A stretch of 64,000 nucleotides of DNA from Pseudomonas sp. Irchel 3H7 (GTDB lineage Bacteria > Pseudomonadota > Gammaproteobacteria > Pseudomonadales > Pseudomonadaceae): NCBI RefSeq assembly GCF_900187605.1, contig NZ_FYEA01000005.1, forward strand, positions 310,001 through 374,000, given 5' to 3'. Positions 8,455 to 19,315 of the stretch are shown here, piece by piece. The notes beneath the pieces are model-generated. The model ran no database searches. It was not told the DNA's origin and saw only the letters and a program-made list of their open reading frames with translations. The first letter of the stretch is position 1; each line of letters starts with the position of its first letter. The position numbers and the translations under genes are program-made.

Positions 8455-9033
8455 ATGCGTTCGCCCTACCGCACCGCACTGTTTGCCAGCCTGCTCGCGA
8501 TGATTTGCGCCGGGGTGCTGTGGGCGGCGTATGACTGGTTTCAAGGGCGTTATCTGCGAGCGTTCAGCGAACACACGGCGGTATTTTCCGGTGATCCGCT
8601 GCGCCTGCCGGACAACCTCGCCGGCCCTGGCAAGATTCGCCTGGTGCACTTCTGGGACCCGGCCTGCCCGTGCAACGTCGGCAACCAACAGCACCTGACC
8701 GAGATGGTCGAGCAGTTCAGCGCCAGGGGCGTGGAGTTCTTCGCTGTGCAGAAGGCTGGCAGCCACGGTCAGTTGCCGGCAACCCTCAGCAGCCTGAAAA
8801 CCATCACGATATTGCCCGGCTCCGAACAGGTTCCAGCCAGTCCGGCCGTGGCGATCTGGGACCGCAGCGGCAAACTGGCCTACTTCGGTCCGTACAGCGA
8901 AGGCCTCACCTGCAATTCCAGCAACAGCTTTATCGAACCGATTTTGAATGCCCTGACGGAAGATCGCCCGGTCAATGCCACGCACACCCTGGCGGTCGGG
9001 TGTTACTGCCCGTGGCCGGTGGAGACGCAGTAA
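8455..9033 (+). CDS. Membrane-anchored thioredoxin-fold protein (DUF6436-like)
   Basis: The 192-residue protein begins with an N-terminal membrane segment (about residues 8-25, TALFASLLAMICAGVLWAAY). A thioredoxin-like domain follows: LVHFWDPACPCNVGNQQHL has the position and shape of the redox motif, but reads C-P-C rather than CxxC. Other thioredoxin features (VEFFAVQKAG, SPAVAIWDRSGKLAYFGPYS) follow, and two further Cys lie near the end in GCYCPW. It probably faces the periplasm. The following acylase gene starts 101 bases later on the same strand, so the two may be co-transcribed. Whether it is an active oxidoreductase is unknown. Confidence 0.75.
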   Translation: MRSPYRTALFASLLAMICAGVLWAAYDWFQGRYLRAFSEHTAVFSGDPLRLPDNLAGPGKIRLVHFWDPACPCNVGNQQHLTEMVEQFSARGVEFFAVQKAGSHGQLPATLSSLKTITILPGSEQVPASPAVAIWDRSGKLAYFGPYSEGLTCNSSNSFIEPILNALTEDRPVNATHTLAVGCYCPWPVETQ

Positions 9034-9134
9034 GGCATTCCGGACTTTTCAAGGACAGCGCTGCACGGCACAGAAGGTCTGTGCTAATTGTTTGCAGCCC
9101 GACGGGCGGCATCCCGCCTGCACAAGGAGTCACC

Positions 9135-11543
9135 ATGAAGCGCGTGTTCACCGTACTTGCCCTGCTCATCGTTGTTCTGCTTGTCGGCGTCGGCGGATAT
9201 GTCTACAGCAAACAACCGACGCGCCAGGGTCAGGTCGAGCTGCGCAACCTGCAGGGTTCGGTGACCGTGCGCTACGACGAACGCGGCGTGCCGCACATTC
9301 GCGCCGAGAACGAAACCGACCTCTACCGTGCCCTTGGCTATGTGCATGCCCAGGATCGCCTGTTCCAGATGGAAGCCATGCGCCGCCTCGCTCGCGGCGA
9401 ACTGGCCGAAGTGCTCGGGCCGAAGCTGCTCGACACCGACAAACTGTTCCGCAGCCTGCGCATCCGTGAGCGCGCCGCCAGTTACGTCGCCAGTCTCGAT
9501 AAACAGTCACCGGCGTGGAAGGGCCTGCAAGCCTATCTGGATGGCATCAATCAATATCAGGACAGCCACGCTGCACCGATCGAGTTTGATGTGCTGGGCA
9601 TCCCCAAACGGCCGTTCACGGCGGAAGACAGCATCAGCGTCGCCGGCTACATGGCCTATAGCTTTGCCGCGGCGTTTCGCACCGAACCGCTGCTGACCTA
9701 CGTGCGCGATCAGCTCGGCGCCGATTACCTCAACGTTTTCGACCTCGACTGGCAGCCCAAAGGCGTGCTGGTCAACGGTCACGCCAAGCCTGCGCCGGCC
9801 CTCGCCGCTGGCGACTGGAAGGACCTCAACGCCCTCGCCCGCCTCAGCGAACAGGCGTTGATCGACAACGGTCTGCCGCAGTTCGAAGGAAGTAACGCTT
9901 GGGTCATCGCGGGCAGCCGCAGCCAGAGCGGCAAGCCATTGCTGGCGGGTGATCCGCACATTCGTTTCTCGGTGCCGTCGGTGTGGTACGAAGCGCAATT
10001 GTCGGCGCCCGGCTTCGAGTTGTACGGCCATCATCAGGCGCTGGTGCCGTTTGCGTTTCTCGGTCACAACCTCGATTTCGGCTGGAGCCTGACCATGTTC
10101 CAGAACGACGATCTCGATCTGATCGCCGAGAAGGTCAACCCGGATAATCCGAATCAGGTCTGGTATCGCGGCCAGTGGACCGACATGGTAGTCACGCAAC
10201 AGCAGATCAACGTGAAGGGGCAGTCGCCGGTGACCCTGACCCTGCGCCAATCGCCCCACGGCCCTATCGTCAACGATGCGCTCGGCAACGCTGCCGGCAA
10301 AACGCCGATTGCCATGTGGTGGGCCTTTCTCGAAACACCGAACCCGATCCTCGAAGGCTTCTACCAGCTCAATCGCGCCGACACCCTGGCCAAGGCCCGC
10401 GCCGCTGCCGCAAAAGTCCAGGCGCCGGGGCTGAACCTGGTTTACGCCAACGCCAAGGGCGACATCGCCTGGTGGGCTTCGGCATTGCTGCCCAAGCGCC
10501 CGGCCGGGGTGCGGCCGGAATTCATGCTCGACGGCAGCAGCAATCAGGCCGACAAGGACGGTTTCTACCCGTTCAGCGCCAACCCGCAGGAAGAAAACCC
10601 GGCGCGCGGCTACATCGTCTCGGCCAACTTCCAGCCCGTGTCGCCGACGGGAATGGAGATTCCCGGTTACTACAACCTCGCCGATCGCGGTCAGCAACTG
10701 AACCGGCAGCTCAGCGACAAGAGCGTGAAGTGGACCAACGAGGCCAATCAGAAGCTGCAACTGGGCACCACCACCGGTTACGGCCCGCGCTTGCTCGCGC
10801 CGTTGCTGCCGGTGCTGCGTGAGGTGGTCAGCGATCCGGCGCAACTGAAACTGGTCGAGCAACTGGCGCAGTGGCCAGGCGACTATCCGCTGGATTCGGT
10901 CAGCGCGACGGTATTCAACCAGTTCCTCTACGACCTGGCCGATGCGGCGATGCGTGATGAGTTGGGCAATGACTTCTTCGAGACATTACTGTCGACGCGG
11001 GTGATCGATGCGGCGCTGCCGAAACTGGCGGCGAATGCCGATTCACCGTGGTGGGACAACCGCAGCACGCCGAACAAGGAGACCCGCGCCGATATCGTCC
11101 GCGCGGCGTGGCAGGCGAGCATGCAGCACTTGAAGCTGACCCTCGGCGATAACTCTGCCGAGTGGAAATGGGGCGCTGCGCACACGCTGACTCACGGCCA
11201 TCCGTTGGGACAGCAGAAGCCGCTGGATCGGATTTTCAACGTTGGGCCGTTTGCGGCGCCGGGCAGTCATGAAGTGCCGAACAACCTTTCAGCGAAGATC
11301 GGCCCGGCGCCATGGCCGGTGACGTATGGGCCGTCGACGCGGCGCTTGGTGGATTTTGCCGATCCGGCGCATGGGTTAACGATTAACCCGGTTGGGCAGA
11401 GCGGTGTGCCGTTCGACAGTCACTATGACGATCAGGCTGAGGCGTATGTCGACGGGATGTATGTGCAGGCGCATTTCAATGACGAAGAGGTGACGGCGAA
11501 TACGCGCAGTACCTTGAAGCTGTTGCCGATGCGGGCACCGTAA
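9135..11543 (+). CDS. hacB: Penicillin/acyl-homoserine-lactone acylase family (Ntn hydrolase), HacB-like
   Basis: The 802-residue precursor has an N-terminal export signal or anchor (MKRVFTVLALLIVVLLVGVG), an alpha subunit starting RDERGVPHIRAEN-like (here YDERGVPHIRAENETDLYRA) and a beta subunit. The beta subunit would begin at Ser253 in EGSNAWVIAG, the autocatalytic N-terminal nucleophile of Ntn amidases. GDPHIRFSVPSVWY and the conserved late Asn of the oxyanion hole region are in place. Periplasmic enzymes of this family cleave the amide of acyl-homoserine lactones or beta-lactams. The symbol rests on similarity and on synteny with PAO1, where HacB (PA0305) follows spuH. The start at 9135 has AAGGAGT seven bases upstream. 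Actual AHL activity is not shown by sequence. Confidence 0.85.
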   Translation: MKRVFTVLALLIVVLLVGVGGYVYSKQPTRQGQVELRNLQGSVTVRYDERGVPHIRAENETDLYRALGYVHAQDRLFQMEAMRRLARGELAEVLGPKLLDTDKLFRSLRIRERAASYVASLDKQSPAWKGLQAYLDGINQYQDSHAAPIEFDVLGIPKRPFTAEDSISVAGYMAYSFAAAFRTEPLLTYVRDQLGADYLNVFDLDWQPKGVLVNGHAKPAPALAAGDWKDLNALARLSEQALIDNGLPQFEGSNAWVIAGSRSQSGKPLLAGDPHIRFSVPSVWYEAQLSAPGFELYGHHQALVPFAFLGHNLDFGWSLTMFQNDDLDLIAEKVNPDNPNQVWYRGQWTDMVVTQQQINVKGQSPVTLTLRQSPHGPIVNDALGNAAGKTPIAMWWAFLETPNPILEGFYQLNRADTLAKARAAAAKVQAPGLNLVYANAKGDIAWWASALLPKRPAGVRPEFMLDGSSNQADKDGFYPFSANPQEENPARGYIVSANFQPVSPTGMEIPGYYNLADRGQQLNRQLSDKSVKWTNEANQKLQLGTTTGYGPRLLAPLLPVLREVVSDPAQLKLVEQLAQWPGDYPLDSVSATVFNQFLYDLADAAMRDELGNDFFETLLSTRVIDAALPKLAANADSPWWDNRSTPNKETRADIVRAAWQASMQHLKLTLGDNSAEWKWGAAHTLTHGHPLGQQKPLDRIFNVGPFAAPGSHEVPNNLSAKIGPAPWPVTYGPSTRRLVDFADPAHGLTINPVGQSGVPFDSHYDDQAEAYVDGMYVQAHFNDEEVTANTRSTLKLLPMRAP

Positions 11544-11545
11544 AA

Positions 11546-11753
11546 GCCCCTCACCCTAGCCCTCCCGAAACGTCGGACCGCCCAGAAGGAGAGGGGACTG
11601 ATTGGGGGATGCTCAAGGTTTACAGCGACCTGACACTGCTTTACCGAATCCATAATCGCTAAGGTCTTTCAGGTCGATGTATCACGCCAGACACTGCGGT
11701 CGGCCCCCTCTCCCTCTGGGCGGTCCGACGTTTCGGGAGGGCTGGGGTGAGGG
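11546..11753. repeat. Long-spaced inverted repeat, family E (long arms)
   Basis: The left arm GCCCCTCACCCTAGCCCTCC plus GAAACGTCGGACCGCCC pairs with the right arm GGGCGGTCCGACGTTTCGGG plus AGGGCTGGGGTGAGGG. Both arms carry the long extension, unlike the element at 5138. It begins three bases after the acylase stop and ends just before the convergent regulator stop. Confidence 0.8.
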
Positions 11754-11759
11754 TAAGGG

Positions 11760-12725
11760 TCAAAGCATCACCGCAAAATTCAGCCGAAACTGCTGCGGCG
11801 TAACCCCCAGCCGGCGATTAAACACCGCACGCATATGCTGCGCATCACGAAACCCACACTGATACGCCACAGTCTTCAACGGCGCCGCCGTGCTCTCCAG
11901 CATCACCCGCGCCGCATCCACCCGCGCCCGCTCGACAAACTCCGCCGGCGTCACCTTCGCCTCACGAGCAAACACCCGAGAAAAGTTACGCGCACTCATG
12001 TTCGCCGCATTGGCCAGATCGGCGATCGTCAGATCACCCGTGAGATTGGCCAACACATACAACTGCACCATCGCCACCGCCGACGTCGGCTCTGCATGCG
12101 GCGTGAGGAACGGGCTGAACTGCGACTGGCCACCAGACCGCTGGGTGAACACCACCAGCCGTTTAGCCACGCTCAGCGCCACTTCAGCACCGTGATCACG
12201 CGCCAGCAGGTAGAGCGACAGATCAATCCCCGCCGTGACCCCGGCCGAGGTATAGAGCGTGCCGTCCTCGACATACAAGCGATCAGCCTCGACCTGCGTC
12301 GTCGGACACAACTGCGCCAACGCCTCGGCGTCATTCCAGTGCGTAGTCACGGTGCGCCCCTCCAGCAACCCCGCGCGCGCGAGCGTGAACGCGCCGTTGC
12401 AGATCGAACCAAAACGCTGCGCCCGTGCACAGGCCTCACGCAGCCAACCGTCGAACGTCGCGCCGAAATCCATGAACGGCAATTGTGGCCCACCGGCGAC
12501 CAGCAGCAGATCGTAGGCGTCGAGTGCTTCGCTGAAATGCCGATGGGCATTCAGGTTCAAACCGTTGGAGCAGGCCATCGGGCCGCGTTCGACGCCGATC
12601 ACTTCGAGCCGATAGTGATCCTCGGCCGCCAGGAAGCGATTGGCCTCGGCGAACACATCCATCGGGCCGCTGACATCCAGTGACTGCACTCCGGCGAACA
12701 CGACGATGGCGACGGTTTTGCTCAT
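11760..12725 (-). CDS. GlxA-type AraC regulator (DJ-1/PfpI domain plus AraC DNA-binding domain)
   Basis: The 321-residue protein has an N-terminal DJ-1/PfpI domain (about 1-170; VAIVVFAGVQSLDVSGPMDV at the start, and the elbow Cys in GSICNGAFTLARAGLL). A C-terminal AraC helix-turn-helix pair follows (TIADLANAANMSARNFSRVF, then LKTVAYQCGFRDAQHMRAVF). GlxA-type regulators usually sense small metabolites and act on neighbouring catabolic genes. Here the divergent HD-domain hydrolase is the obvious candidate target. The start at 12725 (MSKTVAIVV) is chosen because upstream in-frame codons run into the REP pair. Effector unknown. Confidence 0.9.
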   Translation of the reverse strand: MSKTVAIVVFAGVQSLDVSGPMDVFAEANRFLAAEDHYRLEVIGVERGPMACSNGLNLNAHRHFSEALDAYDLLLVAGGPQLPFMDFGATFDGWLREACARAQRFGSICNGAFTLARAGLLEGRTVTTHWNDAEALAQLCPTTQVEADRLYVEDGTLYTSAGVTAGIDLSLYLLARDHGAEVALSVAKRLVVFTQRSGGQSQFSPFLTPHAEPTSAVAMVQLYVLANLTGDLTIADLANAANMSARNFSRVFAREAKVTPAEFVERARVDAARVMLESTAAPLKTVAYQCGFRDAQHMRAVFNRRLGVTPQQFRLNFAVML

Positions 12726-12750
12726 GGCTGTGGATTCCCCCTTTAAGAGC

Positions 12751-12826
12751 AAAAGATCGCAGCCTGCGGCAGCTCCTACAGGTGTCCGCGTTCCCATGTA
12801 GGAGCTGCCGAAGGCTGCGATCTTTT
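12751..12826. repeat. REP pair (REPIN), family B
   Basis: AAAAGATCGCAGCCTGCGGC followed by AGCTCCTACA at the left pairs with TGTAGGAGCTGCCGAAGGCT and GCGATCTTTT at the right. It lies between the divergent GlxA-type and HD-domain genes, an unusual position because REP pairs mostly sit downstream of genes. Other copies are at 38247 and 44649. Confidence 0.9.
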
Positions 12827-12949
12827 AGCTTGGCACGATTTGCAGGTCGATTGGCAAGGATCGCAGCCATGCATCGATTGTCCCCTTTCAGCGTCGGGAA
12901 CAGACTTTCCCCAGCAGCGCCACGACGGCGTTCACTGAGGAAACTCCCC

Positions 12950-13591
12950 ATGAGCACGACCATTGCCGGCATCAAAATCCCCGACAGCGCCCTCGTCCGG
13001 GCCACCACCGAGTACATCCGCGACATCGAGTCCGATCTGCTCTACCACCACTCGCGGCGGGTATTTTTGTTCGGCGCACTGAGCGGTGAACGCCAACAAC
13101 TGGCCTACGATCCGGTGCTACTGTACGTCGGCGCGATGTTCCACGACCTCGGTCTGGTCGAAGGTCATCGCAGTGATGACGAGCGTTTCGAAGTGGACGG
13201 TGCCAACGCGGCGGCGGCGTTTCTCAAACCGTACGGGCTCAGCGATGACGATATCGAACAGGTGTGGCTGTCGATTGCCCTGCACACCACGCCGGGCGTA
13301 CCGAAGCATCTGCGTCCGACCGTGGCGCTGGTCACTGCAGGTGTCGAGATGGATGTACTCGGAATGGACTACGCCGCGTTCAGCACTGTGCAGCGCGAAG
13401 CGGTGGTGCATGCGCACCCGCGCGGGGAAGGCTTCAAGGAGTGCATCATCTGCGCGTTTGCCGAGGGTTTGCGCCATCGTCCGCAGACCACGTTCGGAAA
13501 TGTGAAGACCGATGTGCTGAAGGATCAGGAGCCGGGGTTCAAGCCGATGAACTTTGTCGAGGTCATCCGCCACTCACCCTGGACTGCCTAA
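12950..13591 (+). CDS. HD-domain hydrolase, cyanamide-hydratase-like
   Basis: The 213-residue protein is a metal-dependent HD-domain hydrolase. It has HSRRVFLFGAL near residue 28, the HD doublet in AMFHDLGLVEGH near residue 63, and a further His in IALHTTPGVP near residue 110. The HSRRVFLFG start and overall length recall the cyanamide hydratase (DDI2-type) branch rather than nucleotide phosphohydrolases. Divergence from a GlxA-type regulator supports a small-molecule degradation role, though this is inference. The start at 12950 has TGAGGAAA upstream; the longer open frame crosses the REP pair and is rejected. Confidence 0.82.
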   Translation: MSTTIAGIKIPDSALVRATTEYIRDIESDLLYHHSRRVFLFGALSGERQQLAYDPVLLYVGAMFHDLGLVEGHRSDDERFEVDGANAAAAFLKPYGLSDDDIEQVWLSIALHTTPGVPKHLRPTVALVTAGVEMDVLGMDYAAFSTVQREAVVHAHPRGEGFKECIICAFAEGLRHRPQTTFGNVKTDVLKDQEPGFKPMNFVEVIRHSPWTA

Positions 13592-13598
13592 AACCCAT

Positions 13599-13685
13599 GT
13601 AGGAGTGAGCCTGCTCGCGATGGCGTCCTGTCAGTTGGAAATTTCCTGACTGACACTCCGCTATCGCGAGCAGGCTCACTCCTAC
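13599..13685. repeat. REP pair (REPIN), family A
   Basis: GTAGGAGTGAGCCTGCTCGC starts at 13599 and its reverse complement ends at 13685. It fills the convergent gap between the HD-domain gene and spuH. Just right of it, GGGTTGACCTC/GAGGCCAACCC (13697-13724) forms a second hairpin that could end the spu operon, though no T-run follows. Confidence 0.9.
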
Positions 13686-13731
13686 AGTTTGAATTGGGTT
13701 GACCTCGAGAATGAGGCCAACCCATTAGTGC

Positions 13732-14622
13732 TTACGCGGCTTCCGGGCTTGGTGCGCGACGCACGTCCGGCTGCTTCCACGAATCGGCAGCGCTTTCTTC
13801 GATGGCTTGCTGGATGGCTTTCTTGCGCGCTTCTTCGGCACGGCGGCTGAAGAACCAGACCATGAAGGTCACGATCGACACGGCCAACAGAATCAGACTC
13901 GCCACAGCGTTGATCTCAGGCTTCACACCCAGACGCACCGCCGAGAACACTTCCATCGGCAGGGTTGTCGACCCCGGACCGGAGACGAAGCTCGCCAGCA
14001 CCAGGTCATCCAGCGACAGCGCGAACGACATCATGCCGCCCGCCGCCAGCGATGGCGCGATCATCGGGATGGTGATCAGGAAGAACACCTTCCACGGCCG
14101 CGCACCGAGGTCCATCGCCGCTTCTTCGATCGACAGGTCGAGCTCACGCAGACGCGCCGACACCACCACCGCCACATACGCCGCACAGAACGTGGTGTGG
14201 GCGATCCAGATGGTGACGATGCCACGTTCCTGCGGCCAGCCGATCATCTGCGCCATGGCCACGAACAACAGCAACAGCGACAGACCGGTGATCACTTCCG
14301 GCATTACCAATGGCGCCGTCACCAGACCGCCGAACAGCGTACGGCCCTTGAAGCGAGTGATGCGCGTCAGCACGAACGCCGCCAGTGTGCCCAGCGCCAC
14401 CGCAGCAACTGCGGTGTAGCAGGCGATTTCCAGCGAGCGCAGCACCGAGCCCATCAGTTGGGTGTTGTCGAGCAACCCGACGTACCACTTGATCGACCAG
14501 CCGCCCCACACCGTTACCAGTTTCGAGGCGTTGAACGAGTAGATCACCAGGATCAGCATCGGCAGGTAGATGAACAACAAACCGATAACCAGCATCAGGC
14601 TGGAGAAACGGATGCGCTTCAT
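13732..14622 (-). CDS. spuH: Polyamine ABC transporter permease (PotI-type)
   Basis: The 296-residue inner-membrane permease has about six membrane segments and the ABC permease EAA loop (LSIEEAAMDLGARPWKVFFLITIP) near residue 165. It pairs with SpuG to form the channel for putrescine/spermidine import. It is the last gene of the spu operon, and its ATG overlaps the SpuG stop (ATGA), indicating coupled translation. The C-terminal tail (about 35 residues, charged, Ala/Pro-rich) extends beyond the membrane domain. Polarity and length match PotI. Confidence 0.93.
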   Translation of the reverse strand: MKRIRFSSLMLVIGLLFIYLPMLILVIYSFNASKLVTVWGGWSIKWYVGLLDNTQLMGSVLRSLEIACYTAVAAVALGTLAAFVLTRITRFKGRTLFGGLVTAPLVMPEVITGLSLLLLFVAMAQMIGWPQERGIVTIWIAHTTFCAAYVAVVVSARLRELDLSIEEAAMDLGARPWKVFFLITIPMIAPSLAAGGMMSFALSLDDLVLASFVSGPGSTTLPMEVFSAVRLGVKPEINAVASLILLAVSIVTFMVWFFSRRAEEARKKAIQQAIEESAADSWKQPDVRRAPSPEAA

Positions 14623-15539
14623 TCTTTGCCCTCCATTTCTTTGGCCTGACTGCGGTTGAACAGAATGATCGGCACAATCAGGATCGCCAGCATCACCACT
14701 GCCAGCGCGGATGCCACCGGCCAGTCACGGTTATTGAAGAACTCTTGCCAGAGCACTTTACCGATCATCAGGGTTTCCGGACCGCCGAGCAGTTCCGGGA
14801 TCACGAACTCACCGACCACCGGGATGAACACCAGCATGCAGCCGGCAATAATGCCGTTCTTGGACAGCGGGATGGTGATTTTCCAGAAACTGTTGAAGGT
14901 GCTCGAACCCAGGTCCGATGCGGCTTCGAGCAGACTGTTGTCGTGCTTCACCAGGTTGGCGTATAGCGGCAGGATCATGAACGGCAGGTACGAGTAAACG
15001 ACACCGATGTACACCGCAAGGTTGGTGTTGAGGATCTGCAGTGGCTCATCGATGAAACCCATGCTCATCAGGAAACCGTTGAGCAAACCGTTGTTGCTGA
15101 GGATGCCCATCCACGCGTAAACGCGGATCAGGATCGCCGTCCAGGTCGGCATCATGATCAGCAGCACCAGCACCGTTTGCAGCTCTTTACGGGCGGTGGC
15201 GATGGCGTAGGCCATCGGGTAGCCGATCACCAGACAGAGGATGGTGCTGATCAGCGCCATCTTCAGCGAGCCGAGGTAAGCGGCGATGTACAACTCGTCG
15301 CCCGCCAGCATCGCGTAGTTGCCCAGGTTCAGCAGCAGTTGCAGCTTCTGCTCGGCGTACGTGTAGATCTCGGTGTATGGCGGGATGGCCACGTCGGCTT
15401 CGGCGAAGCTGATCTTCAGGACGATGAAGAACGGCAGCATGAAGAACAGGAACAGCCAGATGAACGGGACCCCGATGACCAGTTGGCGGCCATTGGGGAT
15501 TATTCGGTTGATGCGGCGTTTGAATTTGCGCATGTTCAT
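14619..15539 (-). CDS. spuG: Polyamine ABC transporter permease (PotH-type)
   Basis: The 306-residue permease has a basic N-terminus (MNMRKFKRRINRIIPNGRQL), six membrane segments and the EAA loop (LLEAASDLGSSTFNSFWKITIPLSKNG) near residue 205. The start at 15539 overlaps the stop of spuF in an ATGA junction, so the upstream extension in the open frame is rejected. The downstream junction with spuH is also ATGA. It works with SpuH, the ATPase SpuF and the periplasmic receptors SpuD/SpuE. Confidence 0.93.
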   Translation of the reverse strand: MNMRKFKRRINRIIPNGRQLVIGVPFIWLFLFFMLPFFIVLKISFAEADVAIPPYTEIYTYAEQKLQLLLNLGNYAMLAGDELYIAAYLGSLKMALISTILCLVIGYPMAYAIATARKELQTVLVLLIMMPTWTAILIRVYAWMGILSNNGLLNGFLMSMGFIDEPLQILNTNLAVYIGVVYSYLPFMILPLYANLVKHDNSLLEAASDLGSSTFNSFWKITIPLSKNGIIAGCMLVFIPVVGEFVIPELLGGPETLMIGKVLWQEFFNNRDWPVASALAVVMLAILIVPIILFNRSQAKEMEGKE

Positions 15540-16678
15540 GAGCGAAGTACCACGCCGCTGTCGTCTTCCCACCACACGTAAACCTGATCGCCCCAGGTCG
15601 GACGCGCGCCACGGCGCTCGGCGTTGGCGACGAACGACTGCACCAGTTTGCCGCTCGGCAGTTCAACGTAGAACACCGAGTGCCCGCCGAGGTAGGCGAT
15701 GTCGTGCACCTTGCCGCTCGACCAGTTGTATTCGCAAGTCGGTTGATCGGCGGTGACCAGCAATTTCTCCGGACGGATCGCGTAGGTTACGGACTTGTCC
15801 TGCACCGAGGTGCTGATGCCGTGGCCGACGTAGATCTGCCGGTCGAGGTCTTTGCAGGTGATGGTCGCGTGGCCCTCAGCGTCGTCGATCACTTCGCCTT
15901 CGAAGATGTTGACGTTGCCGATGAATTCGCAGACCAGACGGCTGGTCGGGGTTTCGTAGATGTCGATCGGGCTGCCGATCTGGGCGATCCAGCCCAGGTG
16001 CATGATCGCGATGCGCTCGGCCATGGTCATGGCCTCTTCCTGGTCGTGGGTCACCATTACGCAAGTCACACCGACGCGCTCGATGATTTCCACCAGTTCC
16101 AGCTGCATTTGTGAACGCAGTTTCTTGTCCAGTGCGCCCATCGGCTCGTCGAGCAGCAGCAGTTTCGGCCGCTTGGCCAGCGAACGTGCCAGTGCCACAC
16201 GCTGACGCTGACCGCCGGACAGTTGATGCGGCTTGCGCTTGGCGTACTGGCTCATCTGCACAAGCTTGAGCATCTCGGCCACGCGGGCATCGACTTCAGC
16301 GGCCGGGATCTTGTCCTGTTTGAGGCCGAAGGCGATGTTCTGCGCCACGGTCATGTGCGGGAACAAGGCGTACGACTGGAACATCATGTTGATCGGTCGC
16401 TCGTACGGCGGCATGTCGGTGATGTCGACGCCGTCGAGGAAAATGCGCCCCTCCGTGGGCCGTTCGAACCCTGCCAGCATCCGCAGCAGAGTGGATTTGC
16501 CCGATCCCGAACCGCCGAGCAGGGCGAAGATTTCGCCTTTCTTGATTTCCAGGGACACATCGTCCACGGCAATCGTCTCGTCGAACTTCTTCGTGACCCG
16601 GTCGATTTTGACCAACACCTGTTTCGGTGTCTGGTCGCCCTCGAGGGCTTTCTTATAGGCGCCGGAGGCAACTGCCAT
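15536..16678 (-). CDS. spuF: Polyamine ABC transporter ATPase (PotG-type)
   Basis: The 380-residue ATPase has Walker A GGSGSGKST near residue 55, a Q-loop MMFQSYALFPHMTV near 100, the ABC signature LSGGQRQRVALARSL near 150, Walker B LLLLDEPMGALD near 172 and the switch His (VTHDQEEAMTMAERI) near 205. The C-terminal about 110 residues form a TOBE regulatory domain. It energises uptake through SpuG/SpuH. It starts 66 bases after the spuE stop and is translationally coupled to spuG. Confidence 0.95.
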   Translation of the reverse strand: MAVASGAYKKALEGDQTPKQVLVKIDRVTKKFDETIAVDDVSLEIKKGEIFALLGGSGSGKSTLLRMLAGFERPTEGRIFLDGVDITDMPPYERPINMMFQSYALFPHMTVAQNIAFGLKQDKIPAAEVDARVAEMLKLVQMSQYAKRKPHQLSGGQRQRVALARSLAKRPKLLLLDEPMGALDKKLRSQMQLELVEIIERVGVTCVMVTHDQEEAMTMAERIAIMHLGWIAQIGSPIDIYETPTSRLVCEFIGNVNIFEGEVIDDAEGHATITCKDLDRQIYVGHGISTSVQDKSVTYAIRPEKLLVTADQPTCEYNWSSGKVHDIAYLGGHSVFYVELPSGKLVQSFVANAERRGARPTWGDQVYVWWEDDSGVVLRS

Positions 16679-16744
16679 TTACGAAACTCCCAGAAAAAAA
16701 CAATGCAGTTCGCCCCGCAAGGCGAACCCAGGATGGTGTGTGCC

Positions 16745-19143
<2,399 letters not shown>

Positions 19144-19315
19144 GCGTTAATGCTCCAAATTTTTCTTTTTTGAACCACTTTGTTCAGCGGCCGAACCCGG
19201 ACAACTGGAACCGCGGCTAGTCTGGCAAGATCCGAGGCGGTCTTTCAAGAAAAGACCAGCCTTTCTGACAGCTTTAAGCGCGAGCGCCACGGCTCCCCCG
19301 CTCAAAGCCTAGCAC

